A stretch of DNA of 44,869 nt from Syntrophomonadaceae bacterium (GTDB taxonomy: Bacteria > Bacillota > DSM-12270 > Thermacetogeniales > Thermacetogeniaceae), in contig DUMY01000086.1 in assembly GCA_012839645.1 (NCBI GenBank), positions 1 through 44,869 on the forward strand. The letters are read 5' to 3'. Each line of letters opens with the position of its first letter. Position 1 is the stretch's first letter. The notes below the pieces were generated by a model. It was not told the origin of the DNA, searched no databases, and saw nothing but the letters and a program-made list of their open reading frames with translations. Positions 1 to 8,105 of the stretch are shown here, in pieces. The position numbers were made by a program, and so were the translations under genes.

Positions 1-136
1 AGAGTATCTCTTGATCATGATAATAACCGGACTTTAAAACGACATCACCAAAGGGTGTTGCTATCATCAACTCTTTTTCCTTTTTCAAAAGGCCGGGGTC
101 ATAAAAACCTGTACCCCCGATGATTCCCGCTTTCAT
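1..136 (-). CDS. mtnP: 5'-methylthioadenosine phosphorylase-type protein, N-terminal fragment
   Basis: Only the first 45 codons are present; the gene runs off the left edge. The translated start MKAGIIGGTGFYDPGLL carries the glycine-rich phosphate-binding IGGTGFYDP element of the PNP/MTAP family, followed by TPFGDVV. Family members phosphorolyse methylthioadenosine (or methylthioinosine or a purine nucleoside) in methionine and purine salvage. The ATG overlaps the ftsY TGA as ATGA, so translation is probably coupled to ftsY. The family is clear, but substrate choice cannot be judged without the C-terminal half, so an MTIP or PNP annotation is possible. Confidence 0.8.
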   Translation of the reverse strand, partial: MKAGIIGGTGFYDPGLLKKEKELMIATPFGDVVLKSGYYHDQEIL

Positions 137-1059
137 CGCTCATCCTCCTCAGCAAAGAGTGCTCTCACAAACTCATGGCTATCAAAACCCCTGAGATCCC
201 CTATGCCCTCTCCTGTTCCTACGAGTTTGACCGGAATACCCAATTCCTCGAAGATAGCCAGCACAATTCCTCCCTTTGCTGTGCCATCGAGTTTGGTCAA
301 GGCAATCCCGGTTACCTTTGTGGCCTCCTTGAATAATTCAGCCTGTCGCATGGCATCCTGGCCGGTAGCAGCATCGATTACCAGCAGAACCTCGTGAGGT
401 GCTTCCGGAATCTCCCTGGTGATCACTCGCTGAATTTTCCGCAGCTCCTCCATAAGATTTGTTTTTGTATGGAGACGACCGGCCGTATCGATGATCATTA
501 CATCAATACCCCGTTTTTTTGCTGCCTGAAGTGCATCAAAAACCACTGCAGCCGGGTCTGAACCTGCCATATGCTTGATCATCTCAGAATCCGTTCTTTC
601 ACTCCAAATTTCTAACTGCTCAACAGCTGCAGCACGGAAGGTATCTGCAGCAACCAGGAGCACCTCTTTTCCATGTTGACGCATCCGGTAGGCCAGTTTT
701 CCGATGGTCGTGGTTTTTCCCACACCATTGACACCAACAACCAGGATCACAGTTGGCGGAGTGGTGTTTATCTCCAAGGAAGCCTGTTCGCCCAACAATT
801 CCTTCATTTTTTCCTGAAGCAGTTCACGGACTTCCGCTGTTTCACCGATCTTGCGCTGTTTAACTTCGTGGCGTATCTCATCTACCAGGCGGCAGGTAGC
901 AGCAACCCCCACATCAGCCTGCAGCAGGATACCCTCCAGCTCCTCATAAAACTCTTCATCGATTTTTTTATGCACTGAAACCAGCTGTGTCACTTTGGAA
1001 ACAAAATTTTGACGCGTTTTTTTCAGGGAATCCTTTAGTTTAGAAAAAAAAGCAGCCAT
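133..1059 (-). CDS. ftsY: Signal recognition particle receptor FtsY
   Basis: SRP receptor GTPase that docks the SRP-ribosome complex at the membrane for co-translational insertion. At 308 residues it is a short FtsY: an N-terminal helical N domain (about 1-95) without the long acidic A domain, then the G domain with GVNGVGKTT (109-117), DTFRAAA (139-145), DTAGR (191-195) and TKLDG (255-259). The basic, amphipathic N terminus (MAAFFSKLKDSLKKT) fits membrane targeting. It lies downstream of smc, as in Bacillus, and overlaps the following mtnP start by four bases. The 77-bp gap after smc contains a short hairpin at 1117-1138 overlapping the smc stop codon, with no U-tract, so it is not a convincing terminator. 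Confidence 0.97.
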   Translation of the reverse strand: MAAFFSKLKDSLKKTRQNFVSKVTQLVSVHKKIDEEFYEELEGILLQADVGVAATCRLVDEIRHEVKQRKIGETAEVRELLQEKMKELLGEQASLEINTTPPTVILVVGVNGVGKTTTIGKLAYRMRQHGKEVLLVAADTFRAAAVEQLEIWSERTDSEMIKHMAGSDPAAVVFDALQAAKKRGIDVMIIDTAGRLHTKTNLMEELRKIQRVITREIPEAPHEVLLVIDAATGQDAMRQAELFKEATKVTGIALTKLDGTAKGGIVLAIFEELGIPVKLVGTGEGIGDLRGFDSHEFVRALFAEEDER

Positions 1060-1136
1060 CTCATCACAATCCTTTGAACATAATGGTCAAATTCATGCCC
1101 TATTTTATCACAAGAAGAGTGGATGGTTCACTCCAC

Positions 1137-4100
1137 TCATGAAATATATTGCTGTTCATCATTTTCGGGGTTGTATTCACCAAGCTGAACGGTAACCAGT
1201 TTGGAAATCCCGGGCTCCTCCATAGTAACTCCATAGAGGTGATCAGCGATCTCCATCGTCTGGTAGCGGTGTGAAATTAATATTAACTGGCAGTCAGCAC
1301 TCCAACCTCGCAAAAAGTTAGCAAAGCGAACCAGATTGGCCTCATCGAGAAATGCCTCAACCTCATCCAATAAATAGAAAGGACTGGGGTTTGACTGCAG
1401 CATGGCAAAAAGAAAGGCAATCCCCGTCAAAGACTTCTCTCCCCCTGAAAGCAGGGAAAGATGACGCGGCTTTTTTCCACGAGGAACAACACAGATATCA
1501 ACCCCCGTCTCCAGAAGATCATCCTCCTCTGTAAGCAGCAGGTCTGCCCTCCCACCCTCACTGAGCAGGGAAAATATTTCCTGAAAATCTGCCCTTATTT
1601 TCCGGAAGGTTTTCTGAAACCTTACTTCAGCAATCCGATCCAGTTCATCGATCATCTGGGTAAGAGAGCGTTTTCCATCTTCCAAATCTTCAATTTGCTG
1701 TTCCAGGTAAGCGATCCTGTCTTGGACTTCCTGGTACTCTCCAGGTGCAGCAAAGTTAATCTCCCCGAGTGCCTCCATTTCCTGCTTGACTGCAGCAATT
1801 TCTTTTTTTAGGGCAAGTTCCTCCCGGCGACTGAATGTCTTGACATCATCTCCCAGATCCAGTTTCAAATTATTTTCATTCGCCTGGCTGAGGATCTGTT
1901 CCTTTAGATCATTTAAGTGCTGTAATTTGATGCTGTTGTTTTGCAACCGCTGCTGTGACTTAAGGGTGACCTCTTTAAGTTTGATGTATCTCTTTTCTTT
2001 AGCATTTACATACCTTTCTCTGGCAACCACCTGCTTTTTCATGGAAGCAATGGCTTGATTAAGCTTCTCTTTTAACCTAATCCAGGCATCCAGGTCTCCT
2101 CGCAGAGACTTCTCTTGTTTTTGATTAATTTCCTTTTCAACATGGAGTGCAGCCTGATCCTTCTCCATTTTCAAAAACTCCTGACTGCGCATCTCTAGCA
2201 GCTGCTGCAGCTGTTTGCGCTTCTGTTCTTGGTGTTTCAAATCCTGGGACAATGTGCTGTAAGAAACCTGTGCTGCAGAAAGTCTGGACATCAGTTCCTG
2301 GGTTTTATCCTCTGAGTGGCGGCGAGCTTTTTCCAACTTCGCCCTTATACCTTCAGCTTCTCGTTCCCTGGCAGCAATTGATTCCAATTTCCGCTCTAGC
2401 ATACTGATTTGCTCATCGAAATCTTGTTGATGATAGAGTAGCTCCTCCCCTTCCAGCCGGTAGGTCTCGGTAGAATCAGCTAGGTGCTTTAACTCCTGTC
2501 TCCAGGTGCTTAATCTCTGCGCTCCATTCCTCCTGGCCTCTTCTATCTGTTTAATCTTTTCTCTGAGATCATGAATCCTATTTCTTGCTTGTTCAAGCTC
2601 TAACTTCAACTCCTGAGCTCGCTCCTTGCAAGAAACAAACTTCTGGCGCTCTTTTATAATCTGTGTCTCCAGTTCTTTTATTTCCTGTTTGCGCCGGCGT
2701 GTTGATGGATAACGGGAACGCACTCTGCCTCCTGTAAACAAGCCTCCTGCTTGGATCAGCTCCCCATCCATAGTAACAACCCGATACCTGTAATTATTTT
2801 TCTCTGCAAACGAACTTGCATGCTGAATATTATCAGCAAGATATGTCCTTCCCAGCAGATATTCCGCCAGCTTTTTATAACGCTCTTCACAGATCACTAA
2901 ATCAGAGAGCCGTCCGATCACACCCTCGACCATAACAACATTATCCCTTTTATTAAATGTTCTATGGTCAAGTGCCTGCAGCGGAAAGAAGCTCGCTCTT
3001 CCTCCCTTTTCCCTTTTTAACAAAGCAATGGCTTCCTGGGCAGCCTTTGGAGTTTTGCAAATAAAATGATGAGCAGCACGCCCCAGAGCAGTATCTAAAG
3101 CAGTTCCATAGGGGGAGGGAATGCTCATCAGTTCCTCCACAAGGTGAAGTGTATCCCCATCAAACTTGACACCTTTAGCCAGCGCCTGAAGAACTCTTTT
3201 TACCCCATACTGGTAGCCTTCTTGATTTTCCTCTGCATCTTTGAGAACCTGAAAGCGTACCTGAAGCCTATCAGTCTTCTGTGAAAGAGATTGTAGTTTT
3301 GAAGAATATTCCTCTTGCTCCCTGGTCAACGACTGTGCAAGGCTTTCCTCTTTTTCTAGTTTGACCTTATAGGCTTCTTGAGATGCTTCGTATTCTTTAC
3401 ACAGCTCCTGAACCTCACGGATCTTTGCTTCCAGTTCCGTACAGTGGGTTTTCCCTTTATTGGTCTTTTGGCCAAGGGCCTCCCGCTGGCGTGCCAATAC
3501 CTCTTTTTTATTCTTCTGCACCTGAAGTTCACTAACCAAGGCTGTTTTTTGATGGAGCACCTCAAAAATCTCCTGATCAACACTCTCCCAGGTCCTGTTT
3601 GCTTCCTTTTTTTGTTCTTCCCAGTCTTTTTTCTCTGCTAAAAGATCTTCAACATCCCTCTCTGCCTGGGACTGCAGATCTTTCAATTTTTTGCACACAG
3701 CTATTGCCTCAGCCAGTTCTTGTTCAGTTTCCGCCTTTCTTTGTACAATTACCGCAATTCTGGCCTCCAGTTCAGCCCTCCTGTCATCAACAGCACCTAC
3801 CTTCTCCTCCAGTCGAGCAAGATCAGAATGGGACTCCTGAAGAAGCCTTTGTACCTCACTTAAATCCTCTTCTTTTTGCTCGATAGTATTAAGCCTCAAA
3901 GACATTCCTTCCCGGAATTCTGCAAGCTGTTTTTCCAGTATTGTAATAGTCTCCTGTATTCGTCCTAAAAAAGACTCCAGTTGATGGGAATTCTTGTATA
4001 TATCGTCTTCTTTCTTCTTAGCCCCGACCAGTTGGCCTTCCAACAAGCGCAACTCTGTTTCCCGATGATCTTGAGCAAATCTTCGATATTGCTCTGCAAC

Positions 4101-4730
4101 CTCTGCCTGTTTCTGTAAAGGAAGCCGCCTTTTATTCATCTCTATCAGAAGATCCTCTAAACGGGCCAGAGAGCCATCTGTTTCCCGCAGCCTTTTTATG
4201 GTATCGGATTTGCGCTGGCGATAACTGCTCACACCAGCAATTTCTTCGATAAAAACCCTTCTTTCTTGAGGGCGCACCAATGTAAACTCGTCAATCTTAC
4301 CCTGGGAAGTAATAGAAAAAGCCGCTCGGCTGATACCACACTGAGCAAAAAGCTCTCGGATATCACGCAGGCGGCATAATTGTTTATTGATAAAATATTC
4401 CCCTTCCCCTGACCTATAAACACGCCTGGTGATGCTTATTTCCTCATAGGGCAGGGATAGAACTCGTCTCCTGTTATCGAATGTTAGCGATACTTCAGCC
4501 ATCCCATGGGGGCGTCGTCTGGAAGTTCCTGAAAAAATGACATCATCCATTCTGTACCCCCTTAGAGACCGGGCACTCTGCTCCCCTAATACCCACTGGA
4601 CGGCGTCTGTTATATTGCTCTTCCCACAACCATTGGGTCCAACAATAACTGTAATGCCCTTTTCAAACTCAATATTAACCCGTTCCGCAAAAGACTTAAA
4701 ACCCTGAATTTCTAAACGTTTGAGATACAT
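1137..4730 (-). CDS. smc: Chromosome partition protein SMC
   Basis: ATPase of the SMC-ScpAB condensin, which organises and segregates the chromosome. The 1197 residues have the full family layout: N-terminal Walker A GPNGCGKSNI (31-40), a long coiled coil, a hinge domain (about 515-680, containing YGTALDTALGRAAHHF), a returning coiled coil rich in E, K, Q and R, then the signature LSGGEKSLTGIAFLF and Walker B FYLLDEVEAFLDEAN. The usual DEVDAALDEAN reads DEVEAFLDEAN, a conservative change. It sits between spoVS (17-bp gap) and ftsY, the normal Bacillota neighbourhood apart from spoVS. Confidence 0.98.
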   Translation of the reverse strand: MYLKRLEIQGFKSFAERVNIEFEKGITVIVGPNGCGKSNITDAVQWVLGEQSARSLRGYRMDDVIFSGTSRRRPHGMAEVSLTFDNRRRVLSLPYEEISITRRVYRSGEGEYFINKQLCRLRDIRELFAQCGISRAAFSITSQGKIDEFTLVRPQERRVFIEEIAGVSSYRQRKSDTIKRLRETDGSLARLEDLLIEMNKRRLPLQKQAEVAEQYRRFAQDHRETELRLLEGQLVGAKKKEDDIYKNSHQLESFLGRIQETITILEKQLAEFREGMSLRLNTIEQKEEDLSEVQRLLQESHSDLARLEEKVGAVDDRRAELEARIAVIVQRKAETEQELAEAIAVCKKLKDLQSQAERDVEDLLAEKKDWEEQKKEANRTWESVDQEIFEVLHQKTALVSELQVQKNKKEVLARQREALGQKTNKGKTHCTELEAKIREVQELCKEYEASQEAYKVKLEKEESLAQSLTREQEEYSSKLQSLSQKTDRLQVRFQVLKDAEENQEGYQYGVKRVLQALAKGVKFDGDTLHLVEELMSIPSPYGTALDTALGRAAHHFICKTPKAAQEAIALLKREKGGRASFFPLQALDHRTFNKRDNVVMVEGVIGRLSDLVICEERYKKLAEYLLGRTYLADNIQHASSFAEKNNYRYRVVTMDGELIQAGGLFTGGRVRSRYPSTRRRKQEIKELETQIIKERQKFVSCKERAQELKLELEQARNRIHDLREKIKQIEEARRNGAQRLSTWRQELKHLADSTETYRLEGEELLYHQQDFDEQISMLERKLESIAAREREAEGIRAKLEKARRHSEDKTQELMSRLSAAQVSYSTLSQDLKHQEQKRKQLQQLLEMRSQEFLKMEKDQAALHVEKEINQKQEKSLRGDLDAWIRLKEKLNQAIASMKKQVVARERYVNAKEKRYIKLKEVTLKSQQRLQNNSIKLQHLNDLKEQILSQANENNLKLDLGDDVKTFSRREELALKKEIAAVKQEMEALGEINFAAPGEYQEVQDRIAYLEQQIEDLEDGKRSLTQMIDELDRIAEVRFQKTFRKIRADFQEIFSLLSEGGRADLLLTEEDDLLETGVDICVVPRGKKPRHLSLLSGGEKSLTGIAFLFAMLQSNPSPFYLLDEVEAFLDEANLVRFANFLRGWSADCQLILISHRYQTMEIADHLYGVTMEEPGISKLVTVQLGEYNPENDEQQYIS

Positions 4731-4747
4731 AATTAAATAACAACGCC

Positions 4748-5008
4748 CTATCTAGGCTCAACAATAAATTTAATTGCTGTCCGCTCTTCGCCATCAATGG
4801 TAATCTCTGCAAAAGCAGGTATTGCTATTAAATCAATCCCATTAGACGCTATAAAACCACGAGCAATAGCAATTGCTTTCACTGTCTGGTTAACAGCCCC
4901 CGCACCAACAGCTTGTAGTTCAGCAGCTCCTTGTTCTCTCAACATTGCAGTAAGAGCACCGGCTACTGATTTAGGATTTGATTTAGCTGCAACTTTAAGC
5001 ATTTCCAC
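4748..5008 (-). CDS. spoVS: Stage V sporulation protein S
   Basis: Small 86-residue SpoVS, a widespread Bacillota protein that influences spore coat assembly and septation; its biochemical activity is not settled. The whole sequence matches the family: MEMLKVAAKS at the start, the block AGAVNQTVKAIAIARGF, and the ending DGEERTAIKFIVEPR. The start is GTG, preceded by AAAAGGGGGA; the ATG two codons later is possible but would remove conserved residues. Its place between rnc and smc is unusual compared with Bacillus, where spoVS is elsewhere. It is close enough to be co-transcribed with rnc-smc-ftsY, though a sporulation promoter in the 94-bp gap upstream cannot be excluded. Confidence 0.96.
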   Translation of the reverse strand: MEMLKVAAKSNPKSVAGALTAMLREQGAAELQAVGAGAVNQTVKAIAIARGFIASNGIDLIAIPAFAEITIDGEERTAIKFIVEPR

Positions 5009-5102
5009 CAGGTTATCCCCCTTTTAATTTTGCATCGTTTTATATATGGCTTGATATGGTTATATCTTCGACCCAGGATGCAAAATTCCTGCCAGCAGGG
5101 GT

Positions 5103-5789
5103 TTACCAGGTGCATTTTTCCATAGCTTCCTTAGCTGCTTGTTGTTCAGACTCCTTCTTAGATTTTCCAGTGCCCGAACCCAGCAATCGGTTATTCAGAT
5201 AGACACCCGATGTAAAGAGTTTGTCATGATCAGGACCCATTTCCGACAGAAGACGATAGGTCAAGTGGTCATTGCCCCTTCGCTGGATTGTTTCCTGTAG
5301 CAAGGTCTTAAAATCACTGGATACACCTTGCACGGTTTTTTCAATCTTCTCTTGAAGAATGGACCACAAAAAACTACAGACCTTTTGCCAGCCCTGGTCC
5401 AGGAAAACTGCCGCTGTTAAGGCCTCAAAGGCATCTGCCAGGATCGATGCCCGATCTTTTCCTCCGGAAAGGGCTTCCCCGCGGCCTAGGCATATATAAT
5501 CGCCTAAGTCCAATTCCCGCGCAATACTGGCCAGGGAAGACTCACAGACAACTGCTGCTCTTACTTTAGTCAGCTCTCCCTCTGAAGACTGCGGGTAATG
5601 TTGATAAAGAAAATACGCTACTGCAGATCCTAAAACTGCATCACCTAAAAATTCCAACCGCTGGTTGTGCTTTTTTACTTCTGGGTGCTCTGCCAAATAA
5701 GAGGGGTGAATCATAGCTAAGTTCAGCAATTCCGGTCGTTTAAAATTAACATCGACCTTCTTTTGTAATTGATCAAGTTTGGGCTCCAC
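5103..5789 (-). CDS. rnc: Ribonuclease III
   Basis: Double-strand-specific endoribonuclease that processes rRNA precursors and structured mRNAs. The 228 residues comprise the catalytic domain with signature NQRLEFLGDAVLG (acidic residues E46 and D50) and a second acidic pair in ADAFEALTAAV (D119 and E122), then a C-terminal dsRNA-binding domain (about 160-226) ending GKSKKESEQQAAKEAMEKC. It follows acpP and precedes spoVS-smc-ftsY. A perfect 9-bp hairpin (5822-5847) lies in its leader. Confidence 0.97.
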   Translation of the reverse strand: MEPKLDQLQKKVDVNFKRPELLNLAMIHPSYLAEHPEVKKHNQRLEFLGDAVLGSAVAYFLYQHYPQSSEGELTKVRAAVVCESSLASIARELDLGDYICLGRGEALSGGKDRASILADAFEALTAAVFLDQGWQKVCSFLWSILQEKIEKTVQGVSSDFKTLLQETIQRRGNDHLTYRLLSEMGPDHDKLFTSGVYLNNRLLGSGTGKSKKESEQQAAKEAMEKCTW

Positions 5790-5821
5790 TTCTATTGCCT
5801 CCCGGCGACTCTTGAATTTTT

Positions 5822-5847
5822 GAGTCCCGGAGCAGGGCCCGGGACTC
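5822..5847 (-). other. Perfect 9-bp hairpin in the acpP-rnc spacer
   Basis: GAGTCCCGG and its complement CCGGGACTC flank an 8-nt loop, ending 3 bp from the acpP stop codon. No U-tract follows on the minus strand (it reads CAAAAATTC), so it is a poor intrinsic terminator. It could protect the acpP 3' end, slow transcription into rnc, or serve as a processing site. The structure is seen; the function is inference. Confidence 0.5.
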
Positions 5848-5850
5848 TAT

Positions 5851-6096
5851 CTATTGGCAATCTTTAATATAATCTACAACCTCTCCCACAGTTCGAATTT
5901 TTTCCACATCTTCATCGGGAATCTCGAGATCAAATTCCTCTTCGAACGCCATAATCAGTTCAACAATATCCAAAGAGTCGGCATCCAGTTCTTCGAAGGA
6001 TGTTGTAGGGGTTAATTCTTCTCCTTCGACACCGAGCTGTTCTATGATAATGGATTTCACCTTATCGAAAATCCCGTTTCCGTTCAAACCGCTCAC
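5851..6096 (-). CDS. acpP: Acyl carrier protein
   Basis: Carries fatty-acyl intermediates on 4'-phosphopantetheine. The protein is acidic, with the attachment motif [10 protein letters not shown] (Ser41 from the chosen start) and the helix III motif [19 protein letters not shown] chose GTG at 6094-6096 because AGGAGG sits 7 nt upstream, giving 81 residues; a GTG eight codons further upstream would place that ribosome site inside the gene. A TTG inside the N-terminal extension is a weaker alternative. It has its own promoter-like sequence in the gap after plsX. The fabD, fabG and fabF genes that often lie between plsX and acpP are absent here. Confidence 0.96.
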   Translation of the reverse strand: MSGLNGNGIFDKVKSIIIEQLGVEGEELTPTTSFEELDADSLDIVELIMAFEEEFDLEIPDEDVEKIRTVGEVVDYIKDCQ

Positions 6097-6161
6097 TCCC
6101 TCACCTCCTCTGGGTATCACCGCTTGATCACCGCTTATCGTAAAACGATTTAACTAAAATC

Positions 6162-6189
6162 ATTTTAAACAGCAATAATAAATTGTCAA
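6162..6189 (-). promoter_or_regulatory. Sigma-A type promoter for acpP
   Basis: On the minus strand TTGACA (6184-6189) and TAAAAT (6162-6167) are separated by 16 bp, in the AT-rich gap between plsX and acpP. This would give acpP-rnc-spoVS-smc-ftsY transcription independent of the upstream genes. Confidence 0.7.
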
Positions 6190-6213
6190 GTCTTTTCAAA
6201 CTTTCCAAGTGTA

Positions 6214-7212
6214 TTACTTATCTATTAGTCCCCTTCTCATCACATCCAATAAATCACTTTGCGCTGCTTGGTAGGCGTAGTGAATAGCATTTTTAACCGC
6301 CCGTGCCCGGGATGTACCGTGGCAGATAATACTGATTCCCTCAACCCCTAATAATGGAGCACCTCCATACTCACTGTAGTCCACCTTTTTTGTCAACTCT
6401 TTTAACCCGGGTTTTACTAAAAAACCGCCACATACACGCAGAGGATTCTTGGTCAGCTCTTCTTTAATCATGCTCATTAAAGCTGTTGCAATACCCTCCA
6501 CAGCCTTTAATGTTATATTGCCCACAAAACCGTCACAAACAACAATATCAGCATCTGCTGTCATCAACTCACGGCTTTCCACATTACCAACAAAATTAAG
6601 ATCTCCTGCTTTTTTCAAAAGATGATGAGCTTCCACTACCAACTCATTGCCTTTGCTGGGCTCACTCCCCACACTAAGGAGCGCTACACGTGGGTTTTCT
6701 ATTCGCAGGACACTTTCGGCAAATACACTCCCTAGGTAAGCAAACTGTAACAAGTGCCGCGCTTTGGCATCGGCATTGGCTCCGGAATCGATCAACACCC
6801 GGGGCAGTCCGTCAGGACAAGGCAGAACTGTGGCAATGCCCGGGCGCTCAATACCTGGGATGCGTCCCAGCTCAAATAGCGATGCTGCCATCTGGGCACC
6901 CGTATTTCCGGCAGACACCAAGGCAGCAGCCTGTCCGTTCTTTACCAACCTGGCTGCCACAACAAGTGATGCATCCTTTTTCCTTCGCACAGCCTTAGCC
7001 GGGTGTTCATCCATACCGATACTCTCACTGGCATGCACCACCGAGATCAGCCCACTAGGATAGCTGTATTTTTTTAATTCTTCCTGTACCGCCTTTTCTG
7101 AACCAACCAGGATGACTTTGATGCCGTCGCTTATTACAGCATCGACCGCTCCTTTGACAATTTCCTCCGGCGCATAATCGCCTCCCATGGCATCTACAGC
7201 AATCATCCTCAT
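6214..7212 (-). CDS. plsX: Phosphate acyltransferase PlsX
   Basis: Converts acyl-ACP plus phosphate to acyl-phosphate, the substrate of PlsY in phosphatidic acid synthesis; a peripheral membrane enzyme. The 332 residues cover the whole family, from MIAVDAMGGDYAPEEIVKG through ESIGMDEHPAKAVRRKKDAS, SAGNTGA, IDSGANAD, VCDGFVGN and EYGGAPLLG. The ATG at 7212 has GAGGTGA about 6 nt upstream. It follows a terminator-like hairpin after rpmF, so its expression may depend on read-through. Confidence 0.97.
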   Translation of the reverse strand: MRMIAVDAMGGDYAPEEIVKGAVDAVISDGIKVILVGSEKAVQEELKKYSYPSGLISVVHASESIGMDEHPAKAVRRKKDASLVVAARLVKNGQAAALVSAGNTGAQMAASLFELGRIPGIERPGIATVLPCPDGLPRVLIDSGANADAKARHLLQFAYLGSVFAESVLRIENPRVALLSVGSEPSKGNELVVEAHHLLKKAGDLNFVGNVESRELMTADADIVVCDGFVGNITLKAVEGIATALMSMIKEELTKNPLRVCGGFLVKPGLKELTKKVDYSEYGGAPLLGVEGISIICHGTSRARAVKNAIHYAYQAAQSDLLDVMRRGLIDK

Positions 7213-7230
7213 TTAATCACCTCTCATAGA

Positions 7231-7264
7231 AAAAAAGACAAGCAGGATTCTACCACTTGTCTTT
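7231..7264 (-). terminator. Intrinsic terminator or attenuator between rpmF and plsX
   Basis: On the minus strand AAAGACAAG and CTTGTCTTT form a 9-bp stem around a 13-nt loop, continuing into a run of T (CTTTTTTTC). It lies after the rpmF stop and only about 20 bp before the plsX start. No promoter fits between it and plsX, so partial read-through from the yceD-rpmF promoter is the likely way plsX is expressed. Confidence 0.65.
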
Positions 7265-7281
7265 ACTCACAGCTGCGTTAT

Positions 7282-7458
7282 TTATGATTTTTTTACAACT
7301 TCTTTTTCCCGGTAGTAACCACATTCATCACAGACAAAGTGTGCTCTTTTAGGTTCATGGCATTGTGGACACAGCACAACAGTAGGTTTACTATGCTTAA
7401 TTGCCGCCCTTCGCTTATTTTTCCGGGCTCTAGATCTTCTTCTTTTTGGAACAGCCAT
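7282..7458 (-). CDS. rpmF: 50S ribosomal protein L32
   Basis: Small zinc-binding large-subunit protein, 58 residues from MAVPKRRRSRARK. The zinc ligands form CPQC (Cys30, Cys33) and CDEC (Cys43, Cys46), the C+ type. The in-frame codons upstream of this ATG are not family sequence and were left out; GGGGGT lies just upstream. It follows the yceD-family gene with an 18-bp gap, a very common pairing in bacteria. Confidence 0.97.
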   Translation of the reverse strand: MAVPKRRRSRARKNKRRAAIKHSKPTVVLCPQCHEPKRAHFVCDECGYYREKEVVKKS

Positions 7459-7476
7459 TTGGATTACCCCCATGTT

Positions 7477-8001
7477 TTATTTAGATTTTTTATTTTGATC
7501 CTTAATAAGTTGACCCAACACAGCCAGCCGCGGATCGATCTCTTCTTTTTTACAGCTGCACTGCTGGGTATTGCGGTCACAACCACACTGGGGACATAAC
7601 CCCCTACACTCAGGTCTGCAAACCGGTTTCATGGGCAACACTAACTGCAGTGCCTCACTGATAGTACCTGACATATCAATTTCATCACCACAATAAGTCC
7701 TTACTGATTCCTCCATCTCACCAGGAAGATCCTCTCCCTCACGATAAAAGTTTTCCGCAAATTGTGTTTCTAAGTTAAGGGAAAAGTTTTTTAAGCAAAG
7801 GCTGCAGATAAGATCCACTTCTCCTGTAATCTTACCCTGAACATAGATCCCCTCTCCTGTATTCATTGCCTCACAATCAACAGTGAGGTCCCTAAAGGTG
7901 GTTTTTTGGCCGGAAATATCAAGAGAAAAATCCGGCACACTGCCCAGGAACTCTTCGGTACGACCTTTTGCTTTTCTGAGTTCACTAATATCAATTCTCA
8001 C
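7477..8001 (-). CDS. YceD/DUF177 family protein (23S rRNA accumulation type)
   Basis: A 174-residue protein of the YceD/DUF177 family, encoded beside rpmF in most bacteria; Escherichia coli YceD affects 23S rRNA levels, but its mechanism is unclear. Visible landmarks are CSLCLKNFSLNLETQFAE in the middle and a cysteine-rich end with CRPECRGLCPQCGC and QQCSC, probably metal-binding. I chose GTG at 7999-8001, with GGAGTGA 6 nt upstream. The GTG seven codons earlier lies at or before the predicted transcript start from the 8028-8056 promoter, which supports the shorter form. Confidence 0.9.
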   Translation of the reverse strand: MRIDISELRKAKGRTEEFLGSVPDFSLDISGQKTTFRDLTVDCEAMNTGEGIYVQGKITGEVDLICSLCLKNFSLNLETQFAENFYREGEDLPGEMEESVRTYCGDEIDMSGTISEALQLVLPMKPVCRPECRGLCPQCGCDRNTQQCSCKKEEIDPRLAVLGQLIKDQNKKSK

Positions 8002-8027
8002 AGCAGTCACTCCTAATAACACTCCAA

Positions 8028-8056
8028 ATTATAACGATGACCTGGGACAATGTCAA
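8028..8056 (-). promoter_or_regulatory. Consensus sigma-A promoter of the yceD-rpmF-plsX series
   Basis: On the minus strand a perfect TTGACA (8051-8056) and perfect TATAAT (8028-8033) are 17 bp apart. Transcription should begin near 8021, about 20 bp upstream of the chosen GTG start of the yceD-family gene. This is among the best promoter matches in the window, suiting ribosomal protein expression. Confidence 0.88.
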
Positions 8057-8057
8057 T

Positions 8058-8092
8058 AAAAAAGGGGAAGGTAGCTACCCTTCCCCCTTTTA
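8058..8092 (-). terminator. Strong terminator after ackA
   Basis: A GC-rich stem (GGGGAA-GGTAGCTACC-TTCCCC with one bulged base, 8064-8087) is flanked by A-runs and T-runs on both sides. On the minus strand it ends in TTTTTTATTG. It separates ackA from the next promoter, whose -35 box begins immediately after the T-run. Confidence 0.88.
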
Positions 8093-8105
8093 ATCTTGAT
8101 TTAAC

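Noticed and set aside
1117-1138. Terminator between smc and ftsY
   Set aside because: A 7-bp stem exists, but it overlaps the smc stop codon and no U-tract follows on the minus strand.
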